Positions 14,001 through 26,075 of a DNA stretch of 64,000 nt are shown here, one piece after another. This DNA comes from Ottelia alismoides. Taxonomy: Eukaryota; Streptophyta; Magnoliopsida; Alismatales; Hydrocharitaceae. The position numbers were made by a program, and so were the translations under genes. The stretch covers positions 248,001-312,000 of the forward strand of contig JAZKJV010002622.1 in assembly GCA_037367405.1 (NCBI GenBank), in the 5' to 3' direction. Positions within the stretch are counted from its first letter, which is position 1. Each line of letters starts with the position of its first letter. A model generated the notes under the pieces. It had not been told where the DNA came from and made no database searches. It saw only the letters and a program-made list of their open reading frames with translations.

Positions 14001-14720
14001 ATAGAAAAAATCACCAAAAATACCAAAAATATTCATTTTATTTCCTAATTTTCTTTCTATAATTATTTATTTATTAATTTGATTTGAATAATTTTAAACT
14101 TTATTTTCTATTTCAAATCTTCAAATCAATTCAGCCTATTTATTTATTCCATGATTTGGGCAATTTTTTATTTCAAAAATCCATGAAACTAGCATAAATC
14201 CCCCCAAAATCACAAATATAATAGAAAATTATATAAAACCCTAGGGCATTTTTCTTAGTTGTTGATTTTTTAATAGTATTTATAACTATATTTGCTTGTA
14301 TTATACATAGTTCTATATAATCCTACAATACATACTTTAAAAAAATTAAAAATTATCAATTACAACCAGAAATAAAAAATAAAATTTAAAAAATATAAAA
14401 AATAAAATCCAAAGAAAATAAAAATTAGAATCCACATAAAAGGAGAATAAATACAAGAGAAAGGGGTAATTTTTGAATGTATTTGCACAATCTACCATTT
14501 GCTCCATGTGTTTGACCTTTACACATGCTTGCAACTATACACACTTGTGTAGGGTTATAATAAATTTTAACTCCAATATTTTGCTTTACATTGCTACATA
14601 TATTTGTGGGTTAATTGTTGTTTGAATGAGGGATTTGTGAGCAATTGCGTTAGCAATACTCCATCTTCGCTTTTATTTTAGTTACGATATTTTTAGACCC
14701 TTGCAAAAACATCTTCAACA
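11026..14720 (+). mobile_element. Solo LTR E (N family, opposite strand)
   Basis: The copy starts tgatgaatctcc and ends cttcaaca, so it has the usual TG...CA ends when read on the plus strand. Its reverse complement lines up with the N LTR throughout: 'gatagaataaaggtgatga' near 11040-11065, the 'gtcgac ... tttattcc ... ggagataaggg' block near 11255-11300, 'gtgtatagttgcaagca' near 14520-14555 and 'caacaattaacccacaa' near 14605. No PBS, PPT or interior is present, so it is a solo LTR left by LTR-LTR recombination. The flanking 5-mers (ctcgg and tccag) no longer match but align with one site in the integrase of A, consistent with an old target duplication. ORFs inside it (for example 12419-12643, 12853-13077) are not supported as genes. 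Confidence 0.8.
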
Positions 14721-15690
14721 TCCAGTAGAAAGTCTTGCATCAGATATACTTGTCATTCCACTTCTTGACCTTCTCCTTGTACATCATGTTATTGTCATAT
14801 GCATAGTTGTGGAACTCGAATAGTCTATTAGATCGAGCTTTCTGTTCTTTCCAGCTTTCTTAGAATCCACATTACAAATATTTATTTCCCATAAAGATTC
14901 ATCAATTACTTCCATGGGCAAATGGCATGTATTGCTATAAACTAGGTGGTAGGGAGACATTCCCAAAGGTGACTTGTATGCGGCTCGGTAGGCCTAGAGA
15001 ACTGAGTCAAGCAGTTGAGACCAGTTTTTTTCTGGACATACAAACTTCTAAAGAATTGTCTTAATCTCCTTATTTGAACATTCTTCCAAGCCGTTGTCTT
15101 GTGTGTGGTATGTAGGAGCAACACAATGTTCAATGCAGTATTCTTGAGTTACCTTCTTCTCTTCTCTGATAATGAAATGACTACCACCATTAGATATCAG
15201 AATATTAGGAGTCCTGAACCTTGCAATGATGTGTTCTTTTATGAATCGATAGATGGTGTGACTGTCAGTTGCTTGGGTTGTGATAACCTCCACCCAAAGA
15301 CTTACATAGTCAATAATGAGCAGAATATATTCAAATCTCTGATTGTTGGGAAATGGGCCCATGAAGATAATGCCCCACACATCAAATACATCTGAAATCT
15401 GAATGTATTTCAGGGGCATTGTATCTCTCATTCCAATGGTGCCAACCCATTTCTGACAGTCAATTTGTAGTTTCACAAAATCTTCTACATCTTTGAATAG
15501 AGTCGACCACCAGTTGTCGCATTGTAGCACTTTGACTGTCGTTCGTTTCCTAGAGTGGTGTCCTCCTGATTCTTGGGCTTGACAATGTTCGAAAACATTG
15601 TGAAATTCCTCCCGAGCAATGAACCTTCTCTGGATGCAATCTGCTCCCTCATGAAGGAGATATGGATCCTCCCACAAGTAGAAATGAATA
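14721..15690 (-). pseudogene. pol: Integrase of D: zinc-finger and catalytic core
   Basis: A 209-codon minus-strand ORF (15048-15677) carries most of it. In order: the HHCC zinc-binding segment (EHCQAQESGGHHSRKRTT, then a Cys-poor remnant near CQKW), the core start VWGIIFMGPF, the WVE segment, ISNGGSHF, and the GLEECSNKE segment. Family members normally show GIDFMGPF and SDGGSHF. Here the first catalytic Asp is Ile and the second Asp is Asn; only the Glu remains, so strand transfer would be lost. Smaller ORFs (14784-14966, 14942-15133) continue the core with frame changes. The C-terminal domain lies across solo LTR E at 10771-11025. Confidence 0.85.
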
Positions 15691-16600
15691 TCTTATAAAA
15701 ACTTGTCTATGTTTAGCTTCGGCCAATCTTGTAGAGTTCTCTTAGAGATAAGATAGTTCACAATACAGGGAGATGAGGGGATTGACATAATGGCTTCATC
15801 TGAGAAGGTCTCTGTAATTAGCTTTTGGCTTTGCTCAAGAGTGTTTGGCTCTGGTAATCTTGATAGATGATCTGGCACCACATTTTTGATTCCAGGCTTG
15901 TTATGGATTTTAAGATTGAATTCCTATAGTAGAAGGATCCATATGATTAACCTTTGTTTCGCATCCTTCTTGTCTTGCATGTACTTGATCGTAGAATGGT
16001 CTGTGTATACTATGACTTCGGATACAAGCACATGAGATCTGAATTTGTACATGGTAAAGATGAATGCTAGTAGCTCCCGTTCAGTAATGGTGTTATTCTT
16101 CTGAGCTTCATTAAGAGTTATACTAGCACAGTGATTTGCAAATGATAAACCATCTCATCTCTATCCGAAAACTGCTCCAATGGCATAATCTGAAGCATCT
16201 ATCATGTTCTTAAATGGTAGATACCAATCTGGAGGTTGGAGGACAAGAGCCTAAGTGATTAGATCTTTCAACTAATTAAAGGCTTGGAGGACTCTGGCAT
16301 CTACAATGAAATATGCCTCCTTTCCCAGAAGCTCAGTCAATGGTCAGGTAATCTTGTTGAAAATTTTCATGAATCTTCGATAAAAACTCACATACCTCAG
16401 GATGATCGAACCTGCTTCAAGTTTGTAGGTGTCTCTAGTTTCGCAATGACCTCCACCTTTGTAGGTTCTACCTCCATGCCACATTTGTATATGGCATGGC
16501 CTAACACAATCCTTTTAGTCACCATGAAGTAATTCTTTTCCCATAGGAGCATCAAGTTCACTTCGTAGCATCGTTTAAAGACTTGATGTAGATAGGAACT
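15691..16600 (-). pseudogene. pol: RNase H and RT 3' remnant of D
   Basis: Translation of the minus strand gives a retroviral-type RNase H, which removes the RNA template strand during reverse transcription. The four acidic positions are all still visible: DAS near 16185, ERELLA near 16080, TDHS near 16000 and PDHLSR near 15870. The last motif sits in a 62-codon ORF (15693-15881). In-frame stops split the domain, so it is not functional as it stands. To the right, 16284-16560 matches the end of RT and the connection region of A (53560-53790). The sequence then jumps to the linker behind gag, so the palm and fingers of RT and the protease are missing. Confidence 0.75.
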
Positions 16601-18530
16601 GATAAATAAAGGTGCATGAGAACCAGGTGGGTTGCCTCTCTAGAGGTGTTGAGTTTGGTCATGCTGTTGCCGGTAAAAGTAAGGGGGAGGCTAGTGAAAC
16701 TGAGAACGAGGTTGTTGTTGTCTCCACTACTGACCTTGGTACTAGGGTCGAGGAACGGTGTGCTGGGAGTACTGGGATTATTGTTGCTGTGTGCCCTGCC
16801 ATGACTGTACCACCGGCTACTGCTGGAACTGAGCACCTCCAATAGAGAATCTGAAACTCAAGTGATCATGATAGATCTCGGACTATTGCTGGTACTGAGA
16901 ATATAGAATCCTGTTGACTTCCATCACGACTCTGTCTGCTCGTGCGAAGGTGAGGGAAGGGATGATAATGGCTAATCACTATAGTACACCACCAATTGTA
17001 TATCAGGTGAAGATAGTGGTGGCAACTGGTGCTATGGGCTAATTGAATGTTCTCTACCTGAATGTGATGGACTTGCCTGTACAAGGTAGATGGTTGTGAA
17101 GATCTGCTCTATTGATCATCATGTGAGCTAGACTGTGGCATAGAAGTCGTCTATATCTCCTGGAGATACATGATCAATGTCTTAAGGTCACTCAAAGTTT
17201 GGCCCAACTCATCAATCCTGTTGAGCTCGATAGCCCATAGAATGTCTTCTTCTCTATTATCTCCACGTGGTCCAACTTATGGTTAATGATGCCATGTCTG
17301 CCACTGATGACTCTGCCAAGGTTGCTTCTGTAGACTGTAGAAAATGAAGACGAACCAGCTGCTATACGTGCAACTCTATGGTGAAACAATGCCTAGGGGA
17401 GGGTTTCCCATGAGTGTAGACATGGGTCTGGGTCAAATTTGTGTAGTTCTCAGCCATCTCCTCATATATGGTCCATACCTGGTCCTGGTCATTGAAAAAG
17501 TAAGATCTTCTACAAGTTGCATTGACAAGCCCCCATATCTCAAGAGTTATTCCACAAAGAAATTTTGTATTAAGTTGGGTTTTTTGATATTGTTATGTGG
17601 ACACCTGTCAATGACCTCTCTAAAATGATCCCAAGCCTCATGGAGCTGTTCATTTGGGATCGTGGTGAATTGTTGATCATGGCTCACATTGCATTCTTCT
17701 GACCGAGTGGATAGTACTTATTGAGGTACTCGGTCCTCAACTTATCCCGGGTAGTAACAACCTTGCCAAAGTGCTTTGGCCAGTAGGTTACTATGTTAAC
17801 CAAGGAAAATAGTAAGACTATCAACTTGACAGTATCCTCGTCCACCAGTCTATTGTGGATTGTGTTGTAAATCATCTCAAACTCCTAGAGATGTACATGG
17901 GGATCCTTTATGGCGTGTCCATAGAACTTGGGCAAAAACTGAATTGTCTATGGACGGGGCTCAAAATATCCCACAATGGCAAGCAATTGAATCCACCTAT
18001 GAGTAAGAGTTTCACCAGGCTTGTGCAATGCCCTCATAGTGCACAAGGGTCTCGCATCTGCTCTGGCGTCTGCTCTATCCTCAAGTCTAGGAATCTCTCC
18101 ACAATCGAGTATGTCATCTCTCATATCTGTTCTCCCATCTCGCATTTGAGTCAACTCTTGTCTCACCTCTGTCATGAGCAATCCCTAGTCTCGGATTTGT
18201 CTCTACATATCCTCTAGGGATTCCATGGGGTGTTGTCGATCTTCACCTGATCAAACACATCATGAGTATCTAGTTGCTAAACCTTTCTCCACTCTTGGGC
18301 CTTCTATTCAGACTTTGAAAAAGAAAAAGAGCGGACCTCATGTGTAACCAAGTCAACAAATATCTACTTTGACTGCTCTGGTTGTTGTACCTCAAGCGAT
18401 AGGTGAGGAAGGTCGAAGAAGAAGGAGGTGGAATACTTGGCGACCGAGAGAGGGTCTGAGCTCTTAAGAACCTACCTAGATGAATGGACATGTGTTCTGT
18501 GAACCGATGCAACAAGGTAGCCTAAGAGAC
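16601..18530 (-). pseudogene. gag: Gag and post-gag linker of D
   Basis: From about 16612 the sequence matches the post-gag linker of B (45228-45722) and, more weakly, A (about 56500-57000). The gag core follows at about 17500-18500. A 63-codon ORF (17684-17875) contains RDKLRTEYLNKYYPLGQKN, the counterpart of RDLFLKKFYPLSRTN in the gag of A and the hallmark of the Retrotrans_gag fold (capsid protein). Frames are broken by many stops. The left edge at about 16600 is a deletion junction: relative to A, everything from RT palm to protease (about 2.7 kb) is gone. Confidence 0.7.
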
Positions 18531-19908
18531 CACCTACCCATCATCATGATGTGGGGAGTAGTGAAGAGTAGATCTGGATAGAGAACAATGATGAGAAATA
18601 AAACCCCCATTTCACCAACTCAACTCAACTAATGAGGATGAAATATCGATTGTTAATCTTTACTATTTTCGAGTTTAGTGAGAATACAGTTACATAATCA
18701 GAATTACGAGTGAGGTCACCTAGGATAAAACCTGACCAAACTTGGACAAGACTACTTCTGCTAAGGGTCGAAGCCAAGTGCTTGCATCTCAACCATACAT
18801 CAATGAGAAATGTACATGATCATAGGGCAAAAGTCCAGAGACTTGGGATTTGATCCTTAGCAGTTATGTCCTCACCCACTCTATCTGGAGGTAAGTACCA
18901 ACAAACAATGAGGGGTTTACTCTCCCCAAAATAATCAATGTGATCTTTACGTTTATTTTAGGATCGATTTTTTTAGCAGTCTGGTTTTATTGGGTTATCA
19001 CTTTTTTGACATTTTTGAATAAAGACAATCCCCAAAACAATGAAATCAATGATGCATGCACGAGATAGAAGGCGCACCATGCTCCAATAGTCTACATACA
19101 ATATGACATGTGCATAAATGTAAATACAAAATATAAACTATGTATATGATGCAACAAGAAATTGCCCTAAAAAATAAGTACGGGAAGAACATGGTGCTAA
19201 CTATCCAGAAACGAGACCAAGGTCCGATCATCGATGTCGCTCAATGCGACGGGTCCTGCCAATGCTGTAGGGAACCACTCTCGGTGTACGGTCTTGAATC
19301 CAAATAGTTAACTATTTTTTTATTTTACTAAGTCCAACCGAGTCTGTAGGAACAAATATTCTATTAAATGTTTTGACCTAATCACTACCTCGCTCAACCA
19401 AATAAAATCATAAGTCTAGGGCTCATACACATAAAACAAAATAAAATAAAGTTGAAAAACTCAAATCCATGAGAAACAAAATAAAACAAAAGGTGGTGAA
19501 AATGGGGATGAAAACCAAGTGAGGCCCCCCGAGTGCACCATCATCGGCGAAATAGACCCCGAATAATAATGTCCAAAGTCTCTGAAAATTATTACACGTT
19601 TCTTCATATGTGAAAAATGTTTGAAAATAAAATCTAAACATTAAGGTAGTCTTCCGATCCTTCTGCTCCTCCTCGAGTGCTCTCTCCTGCCAGTTGGTGT
19701 AGAATGTCTAGCCTCCACCTCGCTTGGGTGCACCAATTCTCCTAAGATAGACTCCTTTTCTTCGCGGGCCCTTGAAACAAAGGTGAAATAAGAAGCATGT
19801 CAGAAATAGTTACGAGAAATATAAGAAAATAAAATAAAGAGAAAATAAAGAGAAAATAAACATATAAGAAACAAATAAGAAAAATAGAAGGCTAACTACC
19901 TAGACATG
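18531..19908 (-). other. 5' leader of element D
   Basis: This is the untranslated leader between PBS and gag on the minus strand. It has the same short landmarks as the leaders of N and A: an 'actcaac' block and a 'gattgttaatc...ttttcgagttta' stretch near 18620-18680 (compare 58170-58240), then a 'ttttatt...gggttatcac' stretch near 18985 (compare 58700-58740). No ORF is supported. Confidence 0.55.
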
Positions 19909-19927
19909 CTCCCCAGCAACTGTGCCA
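19909..19927 (-). promoter_or_regulatory. tRNA-Asp primer-binding site of D (mutated)
   Basis: The plus strand reads ctccccagcaactgtgcca, which is the 3' end of plant tRNA-Asp with two changes (ccggcaacggcgcca expected). The minus strand would therefore pair with the tRNA primer for first-strand synthesis. It abuts the LTR start at 19928, which fixes the boundary and shows that D lies to the left with its 5' LTR to the right. Confidence 0.8.
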
Positions 19928-22900
19928 TGTAGAAGACTACGAGACTAACTATGGTTAAGTTGATTAATTAAAGTGGCATTGTCACCCAAGCCAACTAACT
20001 CGAAATCGAGAAATTTATTAAATATAGACAGAGTAAGAAAGTAAAATGATGGTGAAAGCTACTTTATTTACTTGGTATAGTGACCATGGTCCAACACAAA
20101 GAGCATAATTAAACCTAGATAATAAATTCAAAAGAATCAAAGAATTTTTGTTTTCTTTTTAGTGATTCTTAATTTTACAATTTTTTTAAAATTTGAAGAT
20201 AAGGAAAGTAAAGGCAGAATAAATGATAGACACATACTCTTTTTGTATTTTCCAAATAAAGTAAAAATACTAAAAAATCCCAAACAAAAATAATTTTTGT
20301 TTTATAGGTTTTATACCATTTGGAAATTTTTCAAAGATTTTCAAATTTTCATAAAATTTTCAAATAAATCAAAAATAAGGAAAATGAAAGCAATGAACAT
20401 CCAAGAGTATTTTGTAAAATAAAAATATCTAACGAGCTTCACTCTCCTAGATATAACTTTACCAGTAACTAGAGATAAATATCTACAAATAGAAACTAAA
20501 AATGCATTTTTAGATTTTTAAGCAATTTGGTTTGATTTTTATGGTATTTTCAAGGTTTTACAAATTTTTAGGTTTTTATAACAGGAAATATAATGAAAAT
20601 TGGTTAAAAATCAAACAAATCAAAATAAAGCTATTCTGGTTTTTGGAGAATTTTTAAGTATTTTTCCATTTTTATATTAGTTTTCTAAGGAAAATATGGA
20701 CTTTTTATATTGTTTTTTGAATTTTTAATATTAATAATACAAAGGATAATAATAAACAAAAAGCACCATAGTAAAACACAAGAGCAGAAGCTACAAGTAA
20801 TTTTTGTGCAATTGTTAGAGTTATTTTTCTATTTATTTCAATTAATAAAAGAGAAAAATCAATAGTGCACAGGGGACCTAGATGCAAAGATTCTTAGTTT
20901 CGGGGCCAATGCGTAACATGTTATAAAAGCATAAGGGCCCTAGTGCTAGTAACAAGTGAAAGCATGAGGCAGATGTAACTCATACACAAAGGGGAATTTA
21001 TGAAAACACTAAAAATATTTTCTATTTCAATAACCAATCAAAATCATAGTAATAAGTTTGCAAATATCCCAAAAATACATATGAGGGTGTACCTGAGTGT
21101 GTCTCTGATGGACAAAAGTGCAAATGAAGAAAACTTGAGGTCTTGATTGCAAATAGTTTTTAATTACATATTACATTTACTGGACTAAAAGGAAATAAAA
21201 AAGCAACATAGGAAAAGGGAAATATACCCAGCTGGTCACGTGCGGTACGCATGGAGCACCAACTGTTCTGATGAAAAGCTGTGGTAGATCTGATGGTCGG
21301 TACGTGGTACAGGCGTACTATTCTGATGAACAGTTGCAAAGCATATCTGATAGCTCAAATAATGTCAAACACGTGTGTATCATATCTGCACAAAATCTTA
21401 TCTAACGTTGCTGAAAAAGGCATAGGTGGACGCTCCAGATCATATATGGGCGTAGAGCTTTTTCATATGACGGGAAGGGACCTTATGGAAGAGTTGTGAA
21501 GAAGGTATGACCGGGTGAACTCTGACCAGCTTCGTATGGTGCTCAAGACCTCGGATCAGTTGGCTACAAGGTCCAGCACCCTCCTGAAGATGGTAAGTGT
21601 TGGTTAAGAATCCTAGATGGCTTAGTGAACGCCTGGATGTGGATCTGGAAGGTACATTACCTGGAGGTTCTCCACCAGTGAAATAGAGACTCGAATTGAG
21701 ACTGGAGCCTTCACCTGAACCTGCAAGGATATCCTATTCTTAGGAGGTACCTCAGCAAGGGTTATTTGCAGTTAAAAGGGAAAGAAGCGAAGGGGGAGTG
21801 GATTCGAGTTTTCGGTGAAAATGAAGGATGAAAGTTTAGGTCAAATCTCGCTTCGATGAGCGAGCTTGAGGATGATCAGAAGGTGGTAGAAGGTGGACAA
21901 TGATGCGACGAGTTGATTTGAATGGCTAGATGATCGAGGTGGAGCTTTGATCAAATGTTCAGAATAGTGAAAGTGTGCGACGGTGCAAATGAAAGAATCG
22001 ATGATGAACAATGAAATGGAGTGGAAACGTGTAAACCATTGGTTACTGAAGTGGAATGTGAGGCAAGGTGATGGCAGAGGCGGGGTCATTGACTCACCTC
22101 AGCTGTGGGAGGATGAGGAGAGTGATCGCGACAGCGATGTCCGACCACGAAGCGAGCTATGCTCAACTCGGCACTGATCCAAGCTTAAAGAAGGCCCAAG
22201 AGGACCATGTCACTATCCTACAAGCATTGGTTGAGGAAGGAGGCACGAGGAACGACCTACCCTACAGAGAAGGTGGATGAGAGATTTTATAGGTATCCTA
22301 GGGTTTTGGAAATGTTGATGAAGAGAACACAATCCTAGGGGGATCTGGACTTGCCCAGGGATGCGTGAGGATCACTGATATACGAGGAAGAAAAGGTTCT
22401 GCAATCCAAGGAGAATCGCAATTGGAGCAGGGCGAAAGAATGCTGAGAAATCAGGTTCGGGGAAGGTTGCCTGGGTCCAGTCCTCAGAAGGGAGAGGTTT
22501 ACTCGAGTCAACATACTAGGGTTAACCAATCAGAAAAATCGAATTTACAAAATAAAAGAATAATTAACTAAAAATACAAGTGGTTTTAAAATAAAAGTGT
22601 ATAAAACGAAAAATATTTATTATTTTACAAAAGAATTTTCTGTGATTTAATTATTTAATAATATATAGTATATACAGTATATGGTATAATGTACGGGTAT
22701 AATATACCAATATATTATATACATGTATTTTTATTTTATTATTTTTACAAAAATAAAATGTATTTTATATTTTATTTGTAAACAAATAATGTAAATAGTA
22801 AAAAAAACTTTTTTATATGATTTTTATAAAAAATTTCAAATGTTAATAAATTGATTTTATGTACAATATATACAATAGCGGTGTTATTATATAATGAAGA

Positions 22901-23509
22901 TTTTGATTTTATTTTGATTTTATTTTGTATTCGATTATTTTATTTAAATTTAATAAAAATATTATTAGTATATACAAGTGCTTAAAAATATAATATAATA
23001 CCAATTATTTACAAAAGAAATAAATAAATCATTACTTATATACAAGTATAGGTATTTTACAATTGTACACATTTTAATGTTGCATTTATTTTTATTATTT
23101 ACATCACATTTTTATTTACATATTTTATTGATGAAATAAAATTATTTTGAGATTTTTTTAATTACAAATGAAAATAGATGAAGTATATATATAGGATGAG
23201 TAGTGATGAATATACACTCAATAAGGACCCTATCTCTCCGTACTTTATTCCTTGCCGATCAGGCCAATATTTGACCTTCTCTAGGGGTTCGAGTTAGTCT
23301 GCATTTATTGCATAAATAAATCCTTATTTTATTAGTTTTTTTCTTTTCTTCTTTATTCTTTTATTTTGATTATAAAAAATATTAATTACATAATATTAAC
23401 AAATGCATGCACAATGCTAATTTATTGTATTTGATATTTGTTTACGGGTATTCTACATAAGGAATTTGACTAAAAAAAAATAAAGATTGTGAAACACGGA
23501 TTCATCATT
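19928..23509 (-). mobile_element. Shared LTR between elements D and B
   Basis: The left end (tgtagaagac) touches the PBS of D, so this is the 5' LTR of D. The right end (cacggattcatca at 23497-23509) is followed by a 3' internal region that leads into the integrase of B, so it is equally the 3' LTR of B. Inside are an AT-rich left third, a GC-richer middle (about 21230-22530) and the 'ctttattccttgccgatc ... gaccttctct' block at about 23255-23285. ORFs in the middle (for example 21983-22177, 22365-22571) have no recognisable product. Confidence 0.75.
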
Positions 23510-26075
23510 CTCATATATTTACCTTTACTAGTCCCCTAGCAAACACTTATTTAAAAAAGAAGTGAAAAATAAATAAATAAAAGAAAAGCCAAAGAACATA
23601 GAACAATATTCACTATTAAACTTATATTCATAAAATATGAGTATGGACCTTGGTCAGTACTTTGGATTATTAGTTTCGCGGAACCTTATTGGGAAATGGA
23701 CTTAAAACATAACAGTCTCTAAGTTCCACAAGACTCCTATTCTGGTTGCCTCAACATTCAGGTTAAAACAAGTCTACATATGCAAACTCTTATGACTACG
23801 AATCTTTACTTGTCTTGTGTAAAAGATGTATAGCTTCCCACCTCAAAATTGGCAAAGAAACAACCTCCCTCAACAACGTAACTCTAATCCACCTATTTAA
23901 CAACTCTTTCCTTGAGGAAGGGGGTATTCCCTTCTAAGTAAAGTGCAACCATCTCAAGAAGAGGTAGAATAAAGAGAATGGACCGTGGGTACTGTAGCCA
24001 CGTATTCTTTGGAGCCTGACCAGTGTAGCCAAGTCTCCAGTTGCAAGCTTCCCTTAGATGAGACAATGAATGACATAGGCATTCCTTATTCAAGTATATA
24101 TACTCTAGTAGGAATTTACTTTCCAATCAGGCATGTCCCCTTTTTGGAGTTTTAACATTTTTTATGACATATATACACCATATTTATAAGGTGCAGCATG
24201 TACATAAGGAGTTTTTCTTCTGTAGCTAGTAGACTATCCCTCATTTAAAGCATTATTGCAACCCACAACATCTTGTCGTTAGACCTCAATGCCAACGGAC
24301 CAGGTTGAGATGCACTTCACTCCCTAGAGGAAGAAGAATGCTCCCACTAGTTGTTACACACCCATGTGCTATCCCAAGAAAAAGGATTCTACCCCCTTAC
24401 CATCTCATCCATGAATAGCTACGTGCACAGTGCTTGTCCAAGTTAATCCACTGTCTAGAAGAATCATCCGTGCGTTGTTAAGTGTCCTACTTAGATCAAT
24501 CAAGATGACATGTGAATGTAGTCTTGTGGACTCAAAGAATTATGTCACTACGAACTAAAAAATCTCAACTCATGTTCCTATAAGGTTCCTCTGAAATTAA
24601 GTGGATCAAGGTCTTACCCAAGCTCCATTCTTCAATTTTATTTTATACTAGTTTAAATGTCAATATTATTCTGAAAAAAGCATATGAACATGCAAGAAAT
24701 ATTTATAAAAAATAAAAGAAACAGTCATTTTGAAAAGTTTTTGAAAGGATTTTTGCAAATTTTTATGATTTCTTTCAATCATTAGGGTATTTTTAATAAG
24801 AAAGAAAAGAAAGAAAGCTTTTACAAAAATATGTACATAAGGTATTTTATAGAATTTTATACACAATTTTTACAAGTGAATTTTATCTACAAGAATTTTA
24901 TAAAGGAATTTATATACAAGAATTTATATACAAAGTTTACATATAAGTTTAGGTTTTATTTACTAAGAATTTACAACGTATATATACAACTACTTTATAT
25001 ACCCAGAATTTATAACCCATGTAACAAAAGATTTTACAAACATTTAAAAAAATTCAAAATTCTTCAAATATTTTCAAAACTAGTTTTACAAACAATATTA
25101 AAATCACTTTATAGTTTTTCAAAAAGGTTTTTGCAAACATTTTCTTTCACACATTTTAAAACATTTATACCATCTTCATAATTTTGATACACAAAATAAT
25201 TTACAAACATTTTACAAACAAAAAAATTTACAAACATTTAACAAAAAAATGTATAAAAATACTTTTTGCAAAGGTTTTAAAAAACATTTTTACAAAAAGT
25301 TTTGCAAATTTTTTAAAAAATTTTATACACATGTTTGAAAACAATTTTCAAAATATTCTTATACTAATTTTATAGATAATGACCCTATTATTAACGCAAA
25401 GAACGAGTTATGGCTAAAGTATATACACTCTATACATGACACCCCCTATACTTAGCTTGAATTATTTGCACATAGTAATAAAAAGAACGAAAAAAGGAAA
25501 AACTCATGCTAAGTATAGAAAAGTGAAAATAATCCTATACTACAACGACTCATAGAATGAAGGAATGATTTGAATAGAAATCGATGATCCCCTCTATACT
25601 TAGGATCAAATAATCCTAAGTATAGAAGATTGTACAAAATGGAAAAACTAAGGAAGAGAATATATATGAAATTAACGACTCGACTTGTCCCCCTATACAT
25701 AGGGTAAGACATCCCTAAGTATAGAAAAGAATATAAACGGTTGAGGGGTATGTAAGCGAGCAATCAAAGAAAGGGAGCACATATATTACCTCCCTTATAC
25801 AAAGGGTCTGATGTCCCTAAGTATAAGAAGCAAAATAGAGGTAATAGGACAAAAAATATGAAAAGCACAAGTTTAACACCCTCGTATACTTAGGATAAAG
25901 AATATTCTAAGTATAGTAAGAATCCTAAGCAAGATATGGGATGTTAAACAAAACGGAAGAATGAAAGAATAAATGGAAAACATGCATATAAAAAGAGGTA
26001 GAAAGAAGTGTAACTCAAGTATGAGATGCAAAAGATGAGAGTTAAAGAACACATCTCATACAAAATGATTCGGGA
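23510..26075 (-). other. 3' non-coding module of element B
   Basis: This is the region between integrase and 3' LTR in B. It shares with A and N a conserved string of blocks: 'agcaaacacttattt' (23548), 'ggtattcccttctaagt' (23922), 'agtgtagccaagtc' near 24020, 'gcagcatgtacataaggag' (24193), 'ccctagaggaagaag' near 24322, then a 700-bp stretch of 'tttacaaa' words and the hairpin array. The plus-strand ORF at 24831-25181 and neighbours are low-complexity Phe/Lys/Tyr reading frames through that stretch, not genes. Confidence 0.65.
25446..25916 (-). repeat. PPT-like hairpin array, B copy
   Basis: There are five units, at 25446-25518 (long), 25594-25625, 25693-25724, 25794-25826 and 25883-25916, spaced about 100 bases apart. 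Short units are near-perfect inverted repeats, for example ctatacttaggat facing atcctaagtatag. Each has pyrimidines in front on the plus strand, so on the element's own strand each stem is followed by a purine/G run. Compensating changes occur: the third unit is ctatacataggg against ccctaagtatag and the fourth cttatacaaaggg against ccctaagtataag. Confidence 0.75.

Noticed and set aside
24831..25375. Plus-strand ORFs of 116 and 63 codons
   Set aside because: They are low-complexity Phe/Lys/Tyr/Ile frames through a 'tttacaaa' repeat region that is antisense to element B.
25509..25763. Minus-strand ORF with repeated YLG...YRG segments
   Set aside because: The internal similarity comes from reading the hairpin units, whose spacing is not a multiple of three.
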